From Schistosoma mansoni (Eukaryota; Platyhelminthes; Trematoda; Strigeidida; Schistosomatidae), in the NCBI RefSeq assembly GCF_000237925.1, contig NW_017386031.1:868001-932000 (forward strand): a DNA stretch of 64,000 nt, written 5' to 3'. The notes beneath the pieces were generated by a model. It did not search any database and was not told where the DNA came from. It saw nothing but the letters and a program-made list of their open reading frames with translations. This document shows positions 52,430 through 63,554 of this stretch, piece by piece. A program made the translations under genes and the position numbers. Positions within the stretch are counted from its first letter, which is position 1; every line of letters begins with the position of its first letter.

Positions 52430-54540
52430 GGTATTCCTTAATTTATATGATGGTTGGTCGAGAAGAACTTTGTCAAAAGCCTTACTGGAGTAAGTCTAAG
52501 CTATTTCTATACGTAACTTTTGGTACTTAAGAAGGCACCAACATTCACGGTCTAGTAATACGTTGGTGGGACATCAATAGCCTGTTCTAAAGCCATGTTG
52601 CTCTTCAGAAAGAATCCTGTTTCCGTTATGATATTTAAACAGATCGTTCCGAATGATCTTTTTAATATTCTTGACAGCCACGCTGGTAAAGCTTACAGGT
52701 TGCTAGTTCTCATGTTTGTATCTGCTTACCGTTTTAAAGATAGGACTTACGATGGCATTCTTCAGGTCTCTCGATAATCGACATTGGGTTACAGGTAGAT
52801 TAAAACATATGTTTGAGGGATTTGCGACACATTTGCTAGTTCTCTTAATAATCTAGAAAGCATTTCATCAGGTCCCATGGATGTATCTAAATCAAGCTCA
52901 TTTAACAGATCAATGGTCATAATATCCAGTGTGGAGGGATTTGCATGAACTGAATAGGAGGGCATATCTACGGTATGCACATTGCTATAGTAATTTGAGA
53001 ATACTTGTTCTCTAACATAATCTTCCTCCTCTAATGATGAGGTACCACTGTATCCCCATAATGCTGAGATGTTACCTCTTCTCTTTGTCCTTTTATTCGT
53101 GTACCAATACAAGTATTTGGGGTATCCTATAGACTCTTTATAGTGCTTCTCTTCGTACAACCCTGTAGACTCGAGGAAGGTAAAGACAAAACTATATTGT
53201 GCTCCTCGATATTGATATTTTGCCTCGTCAGTACCCAGTAACCCAAATCCCTCCCACATTCTTGTCTTAAGAATAAGGATGCAAACCTCTTTACTAATCA
53301 AGGTGGGGAGTTTGTCAGACCCCTTGATGTAATCCAAGGGATATGGGTGAAGTGAATTTTATGTACACATTTTTGAGTACATCTCAAGTAGTTTTAATGG
53401 AGGACCCTGGTTCAATTGTTCAGTCTACTGTGGATGCTGAGTACATAATACCTTGTACATTTGCCTTCCAGACGTTTGATCTGTTTTAGGCTGAGAAATC
53501 CTCGTTGCTGACAGCTATGTGAAAATTAAAGTCTAGAACTGCTTGATCACTTTTACCTAGGGGTGGCACATAATGCAGGTTTATGACGTCATTCTCATGA
53601 TGGGTCAATATAAGATCTAGCAAGGGTGCTTCAGAGTCCGAGCTGTACTTAGTTACCCCTTTCGCAAGTTCCACCAAGCAAATATAATAACAGCGTCAAA
53701 TGCTTTCTATCCGAAAGAATTTTCTGATAATTAAGTCCTCAGATTTTTTTTAGTCTACTGTAGGTGCGTCGAAGTCTTTCAAGATTAGACATCAATCACT
53801 TGGCGACCAAGTGTTGAAATCTTCTATCAAGATATCATTCACCTCACAGGTTGAACTGAAGTGGATCAAACCAATCAGCAGCTTCTGTCCCTTGCATTTG
53901 AAACGGCAACTAATTGATTTATATGTCCCAATTTCATGGGGTATGTTATCACTTAGACAAATGAAATAATTTTTGCAATGAATATAGCAACTTCACTTCC
54001 TTTACGCTTCTGAATTCTGTCGGCTCCTACTAATGTGAAACTTTCAAAATCAAGTTCCCTACTACCTACTGACTGCGTCAGTCAAGTTTCAGCGACTGCG
54101 ATTACATTTGGCTTAGTAGAGTCTATCTATACACCTAGGTCCGATATCTTTTAGCAAGCTCCAGGTAATTGTGTGACAAATCCGGAGATCATTTAAATAG
54201 ATTTGTGCTGCACCCAAAGCGGCACAGTCATCAGTCTTTGTCGAAGCCTCGCCACCCAAAAGCTTACAATGTTAAGGTTCTTCTCGTCAGGACCAAGCAT
54301 TTATTCTAGACTATTTTCGGCTTCCTGTCTTTTTATGCCGTCAGCAAGCATTAAGGATTTACAAACAAAAAGTCATGACCCCTTTAATCTATATACCATC
54401 TATAGTGTTGAGTCTCTTGAAAGAGATTTTAACAATACTGTTATTACAATTTCATTTTTGCAACCTAGACTAAAAATATCTAGAAAGGTGACTCTGTAAA
54501 TAGGTCTAGTATGAAATAATTTAAGTTATCACTGACACCA
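52430..54540 (-). mobile_element. CR1-like LINE fossil
   Basis: Read on the minus strand: endonuclease remnants near 54060-54130 (TKPNVIAVAET, the start of the CR1 endonuclease), its end at 53486-53677 (LLDLILTHHENDVINL, PPLGKSDQAVLDF), then the linker and start of the reverse transcriptase at 52789-53337 (DLLNELDLDTSMGPDEMLSRLLREL) and finger motifs near 52600-52780 (QPVSFTSVAVKNI, EEQHGFRTGY). The sequence breaks off near 52430 before the palm. Frames are interrupted several times, so it is old. Confidence 0.8.
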
Positions 54541-54837
54541 CAATAACAGATATAATCCTAAAACTGTAGATTTATCATGATATGACTAACTAATTTGTAA
54601 GATCTTACGTTGAAGTCACATCATTGTCTGGACTGACTGGTCCTTTCTTGACGTTCAGTAATATAGCGTCTAGCATTTTTGAAGAATACAGCTGGGAAGA
54701 TAGTAATGAACTCGATACAAAAAGGGAGAAACCACATACAGTGACCACTGTAGTGCCGTGCTTCAATAATAGTTCACTTCGATAACCGTTATTATACCAA
54801 TCTTAACGGTGTATAAAATCAGAAGGCAAAAGGAAGC

Positions 54838-55225
54838 GGCAACTACGTTTTTATTGATGATTGGTGTAGACCAGAAAGCTGTGGGCACATGAGCTAGTGT
54901 AAGCGAGCGAAGCAAAGATGATGCAAAATGGAGATGGCTGGGAAGATAACTCGATAGCGAAGCGAAAGATAATGCGTATTGGAGATGGCGGGGAAGCCAA
55001 CTCACTTTAAGCAAGCGTTAATCAACATTTATAGTCAGACAAAAATGAATGACAGACATATGATGAATAGGATACGAAGTGTGCATACACATACGTTCAT
55101 ATAAAAGTATAGTCAAGGTTAATAAGCGAAGAATTAACAAGATCAAAATATGACTCATAATGGACAGGGTATTGGCCTGGCCAGAAGCTAGAATGAAGTA
55201 TATGGGCTTAACATAACAACCAATA
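54838..55225 (+). repeat. Unnamed repeat F with a ~52-bp tandem duplication
   Basis: Matches 13400-13760. Between about 54896 and 55005 a ~52-bp unit is repeated (AGCGAAGC.AAGAT.ATGC, then TGGAGATGGC.GGGAAG) and is absent from the first copy. Confidence 0.6.
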
Positions 55226-56041
55226 CTACACCACACTTGCATGACTGAGTCATGTCATTTCGATCAATTGTCCTCGCGTTAACCATTGTTAGCCTTCTCC
55301 CAGTGTTGCATGTTGAATATAGATCTCAGCAATTATACACTCAGCTTCCAAGATCGTGTTCTTAGGAATCAATGACACTACAACTCCAGAGATGTCCTGA
55401 GTCATTAGCTGGTTTAGTAGTTCTTTTATCAATCCAACGTGATATGAAAAACGAGTTCTGGTTTCTGAGCTTTCACTCTCTATGAAGGATAACTGACCTG
55501 TCACTGTGACCAGTCTTCAGTTTCTCCGAAACTGTTTAGTGGACTGGTTTTTCTTTAGCAACATTAAGTCATTTCCTATTCTTGATCAGTACCCATTCAT
55601 CAACTTTCATTGGAGCTGCAATCACGGTAACGTTACACATACTATGGGATCCTGGATAAATGTCGATGACTTAGTAGTCAGGTTGTTGTTTATCCTGCTA
55701 GAAACAGATTTAGCCTTGTGATTGGCTTTTATAGGTGTTTCTGATTAGCTGCGATTTAGGGGACAGAAGAGACAGAAGAAACTTCCTTCCTTGAGCTTTT
55801 ATTTCTAACATATTACTTTATGAGCCTCCATAATATCGGACAATTTCATCAATGATGATATAATCTAAAGTAAATGAATTCTTAGCTAACCAAACTTACT
55901 CCAATCTAAGTTAAGATCATCTTTAAGATTATACATGATGAAACTGATTCTATTCACCTATAAAATGTAGATAGAATAAGTATGTTTCTGTTATATTGTT
56001 AATTTATAACGTGACTTCCACCTCCAACCACCATCTTATCT
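55226..56041. other. Intergenic; unassigned minus-strand frame
   Basis: A 71-codon minus-strand stretch (55289-55504) reads IPKNTILEAECIIAEIYIQH and may belong to a mobile element; not assigned. The rest is featureless. Confidence 0.3.
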
Positions 56042-56401
56042 TGTAGTGACCGGCTTGTTTCGACGAGAACACAATTGGAATAATAGAAACAATTATCATT
56101 ATTATTGTAACCGATTGTACCAGTAATTGTTTTACTGTAATTGTTTAACTGTATCAAAGTCACTTCTCGTTCCGCTCTCCATCTTGTTGGTTTGAACTCT
56201 CTTACGCTCTGTCTTTTTTACCTGTACTCATTGGCACGTCTCGGTATTCTTTCGATACCACGAGATCGCCAATAAATATACTCTACCTGGACCAATCACA
56301 GTCTTCTGCTTTGCTAGTTATCAAAGAGACCAAGTCGTTTCTGAACGCGTAATCTCATTGTAGTGGTGATCATAGTCCATCAGGACTCGACGCCATCTAC
56401 A
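56042..56401 (+). repeat. Solo LTR, exact 4-bp duplication
   Basis: TGTAGTGACCGGC...CATCTACA, 360 bp, flanked by ATCT (56038-56041 and 56402-56405). Confidence 0.7.
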
Positions 56402-57034
56402 ATCTCAAAATAGTGCACACAGTGTCGAGCTACCTAGATTAGTGGTCATATTACAACTTGATCGATAGCATTCGATCTACACTAAGAAGGACATGACACA
56501 CATGACATGGATCACCACATAGTGATCAATCAATTGCGTGTACAAATATCTTTACAATAAAAACAGAATAATAACGAATGAAGTTTCAATAAGAATATGA
56601 CATTCACATTGATTTCTGTTTTTAACGATCCAGTTTCCCTGTTTATCTTAGACGAATATATACACTAGATTCCACTCCCAGTGTCGTCTAGTCTACACGA
56701 CATCAATACAACTCAGACCAAGAACACGTAATTAGTTTGATTAGAACACAAATATATTTCCACACTCAAAATCCGACACAATCTAACAACAAATGGACAA
56801 TCAATCAATAATAATCAATACTAAGGATAGGGGGATAATATAACTCATTTGACACTTATCAGATTAACTACATATATCTGACCAATCATTATCATCTACG
56901 CCCACACATCAATTTTCCATTTCACGATCAATATATTGATTCGAAAACAATAACAAAATAAATTATCAATATTTATTGATTAAAAAATAAGAAAAAAATA
57001 ATCGATTTGGTATTGGTTAAAATGAGGTTTCTTT
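56402..57034 (-). other. 3' flank and likely 3' UTR of the right-edge gene
   Basis: AT-rich. Minus-strand AATAAA at 56972-56977, about 60 nt after the stop at 57035, is a good poly(A) signal for that gene. Confidence 0.5.
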
Positions 57035-57069
57035 TTATTCAATGTATTCATCAAATGGAAATAGTTTAG
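57035..57069 (-). CDS. Right-edge gene, last exon
   Basis: After acceptor ATTTTAG: PKLFPFDEYIE then TAA (57035-57037). The first codon is completed from the exon at 59003-59059 (C|CT). Very short, but phase, acceptor, stop and a nearby poly(A) signal agree. Confidence 0.65.
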
Positions 57070-57159
57070 CTAAAATTTTTAAAACGAAAGATATACATTT
57101 CATTTAGAGATTGAATATAATGATTGAATGATAGAATTCTTTTTAATTAAAAGTTAACT

Positions 57160-57510
57160 AGTGACTGACTCCATGAGGAGGGACTCCTCAGCAGTGGAGT
57201 TCAACCAGGTTTGTTGGGAGATATTAACTCACTGAAGGCATTGGTGGATGTGTTGCTTAATTTCGTGGATTGGTTGAAGTTAGACATTAACACCGTTGGA
57301 TGCCGAACGGCTCAGTGGTTTAGCGGTTAAGTGCTCGCGCGCGAGACTGATAGGTTCTGGGTTCGAATCTCGCGATGCAGGATCTTGGATGCGCACTGCC
57401 ACTAAGGAGTCCCATAATAAGACGAAACGGCTATCTAGTGCTTCCAGGTTTTCCCTGGTGGTTTAGCCTCAATTGACTCATGATTTCAACCATATATAAT
57501 TTATATACCT
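57160..57510 (+). repeat. SINE-B, complete, 3-nt insertion variant
   Basis: Full-length forward copy. Near its 5' end a reverse scrap of the hammerhead (GGGACTCCTCAGCAGTG, 57181-57197) replaces the usual sequence. Lies in the last intron of the right-edge gene. Confidence 0.82.
57393..57441 (+). ncRNA. Hammerhead motif, 3-nt insertion variant, decayed
   Basis: GCACTGCCACTAAGGAGTCC: CCA inserted between stem I and core, and the core itself is changed (CTAAGGAG). Shares the insertion with 59816. Confidence 0.55.
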
Positions 57511-57592
57511 CTTAGATGAATAAATGAAGTGAATTCTAAGTGATAAGTAAAATATTTGACAATATACATTCATATGTATTTAATCCAGTTGA

Positions 57593-57975
57593 ACTGTTGG
57601 GGTTGTTAGATCCCCGGAGCTCACTTGGTAAAAGTCATAATTTCGTAATTTTGTTCTGAAGATTTGAATTTTATGTTTTCGCACCGAGAGACGCTTAGTT
57701 TACCTACAGCTTATAGTTCCCACTCGGAAATCTTTGACTGTCATTGGCTGATGTATATTGTTTTAATACGCTATTTTGTGACTCACTCAAGGGCGTTTCT
57801 ATCATTGTATAAATAAGCTTGATTTATGTGCTTAGTGACCTTGTCTTTTCTAGATGCTTTTCGAATACATTCTTCCACGCCTCATTAATACTTCGTGATC
57901 TAGTTAGCAGGGTCGGGGACGACGGATTAGAATAGCCTATCATGTCACTGTGTCATTGAACTTCGTTCCATTTAC
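57593..57975 (+). repeat. Solo-LTR-like repeat (pair with 5461-5850)
   Basis: Starts TGTTGGGGTTGTTAGATCC; TATA-like TGTATAAATAAGCTTG; ends near GAACTTCGTTCCA. Full-length match to 5461-5850. Confidence 0.55.
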
Positions 57976-58029
57976 TGAGTATGGTGAAATCAAAAATTAA
58001 ACTAAGTTAGACTACTGTTGTATACCTGA

Positions 58030-58235
58030 GAGAATTAAACGGGCGTTGTTTCCTTGTATGAGACTGTTTAGAGCGCGAGACTGAAGGTCCTGGGCTCGTA
58101 TCCTATTTGTGAGATTGTCAATACACACTTCTCAAGATTCTCATACTGGAAAGAAACCGCCATCCAAGTGATTACAGGTTTTCAATGGTCGTCTAATTTA
58201 AATCGGTTCATGATTTCAATATATATATAGTACTA
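58030..58235 (+). repeat. SINE-B, strongly diverged
   Basis: AGCGCGAGACTGAAGGTCCTGGG (tRNA-like part) through a lost hammerhead to GGTTTTCAATGGTCGTCTAA and CGGTTCATGATTTCAA. Confidence 0.65.
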
Positions 58236-58263
58236 CTCAACTGTTGCTCGCCTGATATACATG

Positions 58264-58622
58264 TGTAGTGACCTACTTTTCTCGACGAGAACGCGATTAG
58301 TATAATGGAAACAATTATGATTATAACCAATTGTACCAGTGATTGTTTTACTGTACTCGTTTTGTTTAACTGTATCAAAATTCACTTTTCGTTCCGTTGC
58401 CCATCTTGTTCGTTCGAACTTTCTTATGCTTTGCCTTTTTGCCTGTAATCTTTGGCTTGTCTTGGTATTCATTCGATAGTACGAGATCGCCAATAAATAA
58501 ACTTTATCGGGACTAGCTACAGCCTTCTGGTTTACGACCTATTGAAGGAACCAAGTTGCTTTCGGGCGCGTAATCTTACTTCAGCGGTGATCATAGTCAA
58601 TCGAGACTCGATGCCATCTACA
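58264..58622 (+). repeat. Solo LTR
   Basis: TGTAGTGACCTAC...CATCTACA, 359 bp. CATG precedes it and CATG also begins at its last two bases, so the duplication partly overlaps the end. Confidence 0.65.
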
Positions 58623-58824
58623 TGGTAAACCTATTGCCTTAGATAGACGCACTCATTTAGATTGTGTGATATAATAATCGACAATCGAATACCAAGGTGG
58701 TCAAAACTATTGAGGTTGAGTAGCTAGAATGACACCTATTGAGCATTACGAAAGATCTGAAGGCAACGTACTGAAAAGAACACTTATTTTTCGTTTTACG
58801 TGAAAGAAGCTGGTTGAGAATTTT

Positions 58825-58912
58825 ATCGAGGGAGCCAAGTTGCTTTCTGGCGCGTAATCTTACTGTAGCGGTGATCATAGTCAATCGAGACTGGACGCCA
58901 TCTACACATGTA
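58825..58912 (+). repeat. Solo LTR, 3' scrap
   Basis: GAGGGAGCCAAGTTGCTTTC...GACTGGACGCCATCTACA matches the last 80 bp of the LTR at 58264. Confidence 0.65.
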
Positions 58913-59002
58913 ATGGTGTATTTACAGTAATATAACATCAATCGAAGAAACTGTGAGTATACATATTTAAATTTAATAGAACTTGTCTACATTATTACTT
59001 AC

Positions 59003-59059
59003 GTATTTCTGATGGGACTTTCAATTCATTGATAATTCCTAACATAAAGTTATGTGCTA
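59003..59059 (-). CDS. Right-edge gene, penultimate exon
   Basis: AHNFMLGIINELKVPSEI, with acceptor CATTATAG and donor ATAC|GTAAGT. 57 bp, an exact multiple of three. A second acceptor three bases in is possible. Confidence 0.65.
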
Positions 59060-59159
59060 CTATAATGATAAGATACAATAAAGAAAAGTATATAAAATTT
59101 TAAAGAATACTCAATGGGTTGTTTTAATTCAGTCTTTAATGAACTCAATTAAAGATAAG

Positions 59160-59350
59160 CAAAGATGGATAGTGATTAGCAGTGGAATCCAGTTTGACGC
59201 ACGTTTCATCCTATTTGGGACTCGCCAGCTTGATGTACCTGCATCTCAGACTTGTTGATGTTCACTCTGAGACTCGAACACAGTACATTTCGCTCCAAAC
59301 GCCATCGCGTTATCCACTCAGCTACTGAGTCCTGATAGCTACTTGCTTGT
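59160..59350 (-). repeat. SINE-A, nearly complete
   Basis: Reverse copy, from GGATAGTGATTAGCAGTGG to GCTACTGAGTC. Hammerhead reads CAAGCTGGCGAGTCCC on its strand, with a core change. Confidence 0.75.
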
Positions 59351-59604
59351 ACAATGGGGTGAAATTGAAATTCACTTAGTATGCACATATGCTAATAAGA
59401 GACTGACCAGTTGCAGTCCTAAACATCAATGAGAAGATTCAAACAAACAATACTAGGTCAATTAAAGATAGCTTGTCTTTGATGCTATATTTTGACGTTC
59501 CCAAAGTTTTCGACATAGTTAGTCTTCAGCTTTTAAAAGACAAACTCATATTTTATGGGATTAGAAAGGCTCTACTTGCATAGCTTGGTCAATCATTCAA
59601 TCAA

Positions 59605-59965
59605 GCATTGACCAGTGGAGTTCAACCACGCCTGTTGTAGTGATATCAACTCACTGAAGACAATTAGTGTACGGCTGCTCAGATTTCGTGGGTTGATTGA
59701 AATTAGACATTAATACCGTTGGATGCCGACCGACTCGGTGGTCTAGTGGTTAAGCGCTCTGGCGCGAGACTGGTAGGTCCTGGGCTCGAATCTCGCGATG
59801 CAGGATCGTGGATGCGCACTGCCACTGAGGAGTCCCATAACAGGACGAAACGGCTGTCCAGTGCTTCCAGGTTTTCCATGGTCGTCTAGCTTCAAATGAA
59901 TCATGATTTCAACTATGAAAATGCTGGAATCTCCACAAAACCCCTTCTGATCTATAATCATTCAA
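59605..59965 (+). repeat. SINE-B, complete, 3-nt insertion variant
   Basis: Forward copy from GACCAGTGGAGTTCAACCACG to CTCCACAAAACCCCTTCTGATC. A box TGGTCTAGTGGTTAAGCGC and B box GGCTCGAATC are easy to see. Confidence 0.87.
59816..59864 (+). ncRNA. Hammerhead motif, 3-nt insertion variant
   Basis: GCACTG + CCA + CTGAGGAG, stem II GTCC/GGAC, CGAAAC, stem III ACGG/CTGT (one G-U pair), GTC, CAGTGC. Core intact; effect of the insertion unknown. Confidence 0.7.
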
Positions 59966-60061
59966 TCAGTCAATTAATTAACCAGTCAACTTATGACTAT
60001 CTTTAATGTTCCAAGTTCATATACTTTCAGAAAGACCATTATTGAATACAAAATTTGGTTA

Positions 60062-60335
60062 GACTATAATTTATGGACGACCTTTGAGTGATGTTAAAGT
60101 GGCCTTGAGGATGTTCACCTACTTGCTAGAGCCAAATAAGAGTTATAATCCTGTATGAATAATAAGCATTATGAAATACAGTTGACGGTTGGGGGGTAAG
60201 GAATTAAATTTAGGGTATCCATCACGAACTGACATCAGCTAAAATCCCGAAACGCTGTTTTTATCCAAATGGATGAGTGAATTTCGCGCCAAAATCCAAG
60301 AAATATTATCTGATATCTTATTGGTTTATCCATAA
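60062..60335 (+). repeat. TIR-751 fragment
   Basis: ACTATAATTTATGGACGACC, then CATCACGAACTGACATCAGCT and GAATTTCGCGCCAAAATCC, matching the right half of the element. Confidence 0.7.
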
Positions 60336-60342
60336 GTTATAG

Positions 60343-60862
60343 GCCCCCGAATGCCCTGGTACAGCCGAGAGTGGGGAGTCCGCTCTCCCTCTCGAAATGC
60401 TCTCACATGGCCACGCGTATATAGACTCTACCAGAGAAGTCCTACTCACTGCCTTCTCATGGCATTACTGTTGTTTACGAAATTGAGAGGACAAAAAGCT
60501 AATTTTCAGCGCTTTAACCGGGTCGGTAGACACGGCGAGTCCACCTAGGGAGTTGGAAAACCCTGATTTCAAACCAATGATACACATAGGCTGCAGTGTC
60601 CTGAAGGAACAAATGGCGTATGAGTCAATTTTCGGTCACCGGCTACCATGTGACTGCATCTCCTTACGATGCTCCACTGCCTTGTGGATCAGATCTGTAG
60701 GTCAAAGGCTCGGGGTGTGGCCCCCTAAGGATACCACCTGCTTCGGTTTGGGCACCTGGGCAGTATCACAGCCCCCACACAAATGAAATGAGATTTGTGT
60801 GGTGCATATGTATCTTATGTCTCCTTGTAACAATATTTATGTGTTTAAATAAATAAAACATA
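60343..60862 (+). repeat. Family C, full-length, flanked by direct repeats
   Basis: Complete copy; CATAAGTTATAG stands just before (about 60331-60342) and just after the AAATAAAA tail. Confidence 0.88.
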
Positions 60863-60896
60863 AGTTATAGTTTCACACAAAATTCTAGTTACTTAC

Positions 60897-60965
60897 ATAA
60901 ATTTTTATTATATTCATCAATGTGGGAACGTCGTAATTTCATTAAGATTTGAAGATCAATAAAAC
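60897..60965 (-). CDS. Right-edge gene, internal exon
   Basis: FIDLQILMKLRRSHIDEY and NKNL, after acceptor TTTTTCAG, ending TTAT|GTAAGT. 69 bp. Only the frame used here is open; it needs one base from the upstream exon, which the exon at 62903 supplies. Confidence 0.65.
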
Positions 60966-61089
60966 CTGAAAAAGAAGCAGACAAATATCAGTGTTATTCC
61001 CAAGTATTAGCAGTGATCGAGATCACGAATGGGGACAATCAAATGAATTCTAACACAAAATGATAAAGTCTCTCAGTAAGATCCAAGAA

Positions 61090-61260
61090 TGATACAGTAA
61101 ATATTTCATTAGCAAACTGTCAATCAATTATCTCCGACTTCATTAATCTTGCATTTTCATATTAATTGCTTTATCGTTCCGTTCTTTCCATCTGGATCTT
61201 CTGCTGCCAGACATTCTAATCATGACAATTGTTATGTACTACTTACGTAGATATAAGTAG
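61090..61260 (+). repeat. Unnamed repeat G (pair with 22200-22440)
   Basis: GCAAACTGTCAATCAATTATC, GCATTTTCATA, GGATCTTCTGCTGCC. Decayed relative to the first copy. Confidence 0.45.
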
Positions 61261-61269
61261 CACTCACCA

Positions 61270-61835
61270 CTACTTTACTTACTTACGCCTGTTACCCCCA
61301 ATGGGGCATAGGCCGCCGACCGGCATTCTCCAACCCACTCTGTCCTGGGCCTTCCTTTCTAGTTCTATCCCACTTTTGTTCATTCTTCTCATGTCTATCT
61401 CCATTTCTCGGTGTAATGCGTTCTTTGGTCTTCCTCTTTACCTTTGGCCTTCAGGGCTCCATGTGAGGGCTTGTCTTATGACACAGTTGGGTGATTTCCA
61501 CAATATGTGTCCTATCCACTTCCAGCGCTTCTTCCTGATTTCTTCCTCCTCTGGAATTCGGTTTGTTGCCTCCCACAGTAACTTGTTGCTGATAGTATCT
61601 GGCCAACGGATCTAAAGTATCTTGTGTAGACAACTTTTAATAAGCACCTCTATCTTCTGGATGATGGCTATCGTAGTTCTCCAGGTTTTTGCCCCATACA
61701 GTAGAACTGTCTTGACATTCGTATTAAAAATTCTGATCATGGTGTTGGTTGACAATCGTTTTGAGTTCCAGATGTTCTTCAGTTGTAAATATGCCGCTCT
61801 TGCTCACCACAGTATATTCTATATTAAATATCAAT
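61270..61835 (-). mobile_element. LINE-1 relative, 5'-truncated
   Basis: Starts at the tail (CTTACTTACGCCTGTTACCCC) and reads back through the C-terminal coding part. It lacks the catalytic region and is diverged from the element at 1830 (perhaps a sister subfamily). Confidence 0.78.
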
Positions 61836-62079
61836 GAATGCATAGAATCCGAATATCAACTGTCATCGAATTCAAGCATTACATTCTTTCATACATATTT
61901 GTGTATTAGTTGACAATGGTGCAGTATTTAAAAAAAAAACTCTAGTAATCTGATTTACTTATTATCTAACTAAGATAGTTCTTCGAGTTCTGTGTGAACA
62001 GAGTGTACTCGAAAGGTGGCAAATCGAGTGTTCAATATCCAAGACTTTTCAGGATTGAGAGACCACCGAGTTAGGAGTA

Positions 62080-62820
62080 GTTTTCCTAGTTTAGCAGCAG
62101 TCTCTGTATCAGTAGTCATCAATATACACAAAGTAAAAAACCAAGATCCTCAAATGAAACACAATCATAAGTGATGGAGACACTCTACGAGAGATGGAAA
62201 GTTTCATGCAGTTGGACAGCATCATCGCTGAACACAAAAGATCTGATACAGACGATAAGATAAGGATTGGCAAAGTAAGGGTCGCATCCCTACAGTTGAA
62301 TAACATATATAATTCAAAATAACTCTCAACCAACACCAAAGTCACAAACTTCAACACGATCGTCAAGACAGTTAGTTATATTGTACGGAGCTGGAAATTC
62401 AAGAACTACCACAACCATCATCAAATAAGTACACGTATTTATGAACAATTGTCCACACAACATACTCAATGTCTGTTGATCGGATAACATCAGCAACAAC
62501 TTATTGTTGGAGAGAAGAAACCAGTTTCCTACTGAATAGGTAATTATGAAAAGATGATGAAAGTGGATAGGACAAGATATTGATGAGATTATCAAACTGA
62601 ATTATGAGGCGAATACTAATTTGAAATCGTGAATGTAAGCGGAAGAGGGGAATGCTTAAAGCACTGCATCGGGAATTGTAAGGAGACATGAGAAGGCTGG
62701 ACAGGAAGTTGAAAGAACTGTAAATGATTGTGCAGAACAGAGTTATATGGAGAATGCTTGTAGACGACATATGCTCTTCCACGAAGGGGTAACAGGAGTA
62801 AGTAATATATATATATATAT
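62080..62820 (+). mobile_element. LINE-1 relative, 5'-truncated, followed by (TA)n
   Basis: GGAGACACTCTACGAGAGATGG (as in 25440) to GGGGTAACAGGAGTAAGTAA, then a short TA run. Frames are broken several times. Confidence 0.78.
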
Positions 62821-62902
62821 ATAACGTAAACCAAATCTGATTGAAATGTTTATTCTAAATCATGCATTTTTAACAGTAACGGTATAATGTAATCCAAGTT
62901 AC

Positions 62903-62962
62903 CTCGTTGATTAAGTCCTGTATATGAATTGCAGTTTTTCTGTTGACCTTTAGGCGACTCCT
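62903..62962 (-). CDS. Right-edge gene, exon
   Basis: With acceptor TCTCAACAG and donor CGAG|GTAACT, the phase that fits the next exon reads ESPKGQQKNCNSYTGLNQR. Upstream exons lie beyond the window. The four exons give a C-terminus of about 73 residues that I cannot assign to a family; the helical LRRSHIDEYNKNL part could be a coiled coil. Confidence 0.55.
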
Positions 62963-63104
62963 CTGTTGAGATATGGAAAGAAAAATTGTAAAGTATAAAT
63001 TTTGAAAAACACCATATGATACTTGATTGTTTGTCACAGTAAAATAATTGGCATATATACACACTGTGCGTGTTGCTACCTCAATATAGCCTTAATTCAC
63101 AAGC

Positions 63105-63440
63105 ATGGTAAACAAAGATGGATAGTGACTAGCAGTGGAATCCAGTTTGACGCGCGTTTCGTCTGACTGATCAGTTGCTGTCCTAAAACATCAATGGGAA
63201 GATTCAAACAAACAATACTAAGTGAATTTAAAATCTCACCCTATTGCACAAGCTAGTGGCTATCAGGACTCAGTAGCTGAGTGGATAACACAATAGTGAT
63301 TGAAGCGAAAGTTACTGGGTTCGAGTCCCAGAGTGAACGTCAACAAATCTGAAATGCAGGTTCATCCATCTGACGAGCCCTAAATAGGACGAAAGGCGCG
63401 TGAAACTGAATTCCACTGCTAGCCACTAACCACCTTTGCT
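63105..63440. repeat. SINE-A inverted chimera
   Basis: A reverse piece (63115-63165) stops in the hammerhead at GTTTCGTCT. A forward, nearly complete copy follows (63250-63440) with GGGTTCGAGTCCC, CATCCATCTGACGAGCCC and GGACGAAAGG. Confidence 0.75.
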
Positions 63441-63554
63441 TACAATCGTAAATGATAGTTTGCATATCATTGCTTGATTACATTGTAAGCAGTCATATCA
63501 TATAAATTCTTGAAAATATTTGAATCATTTGATATTGTTGTTCTGATAATGATC

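Noticed and set aside
52789-53337. 182-codon frame as a novel protein
   Set aside because: Its end (DLLNELDLDTSMGPDEM) is the standard start of a CR1-type reverse transcriptase, with endonuclease remnants at the proper distance upstream.
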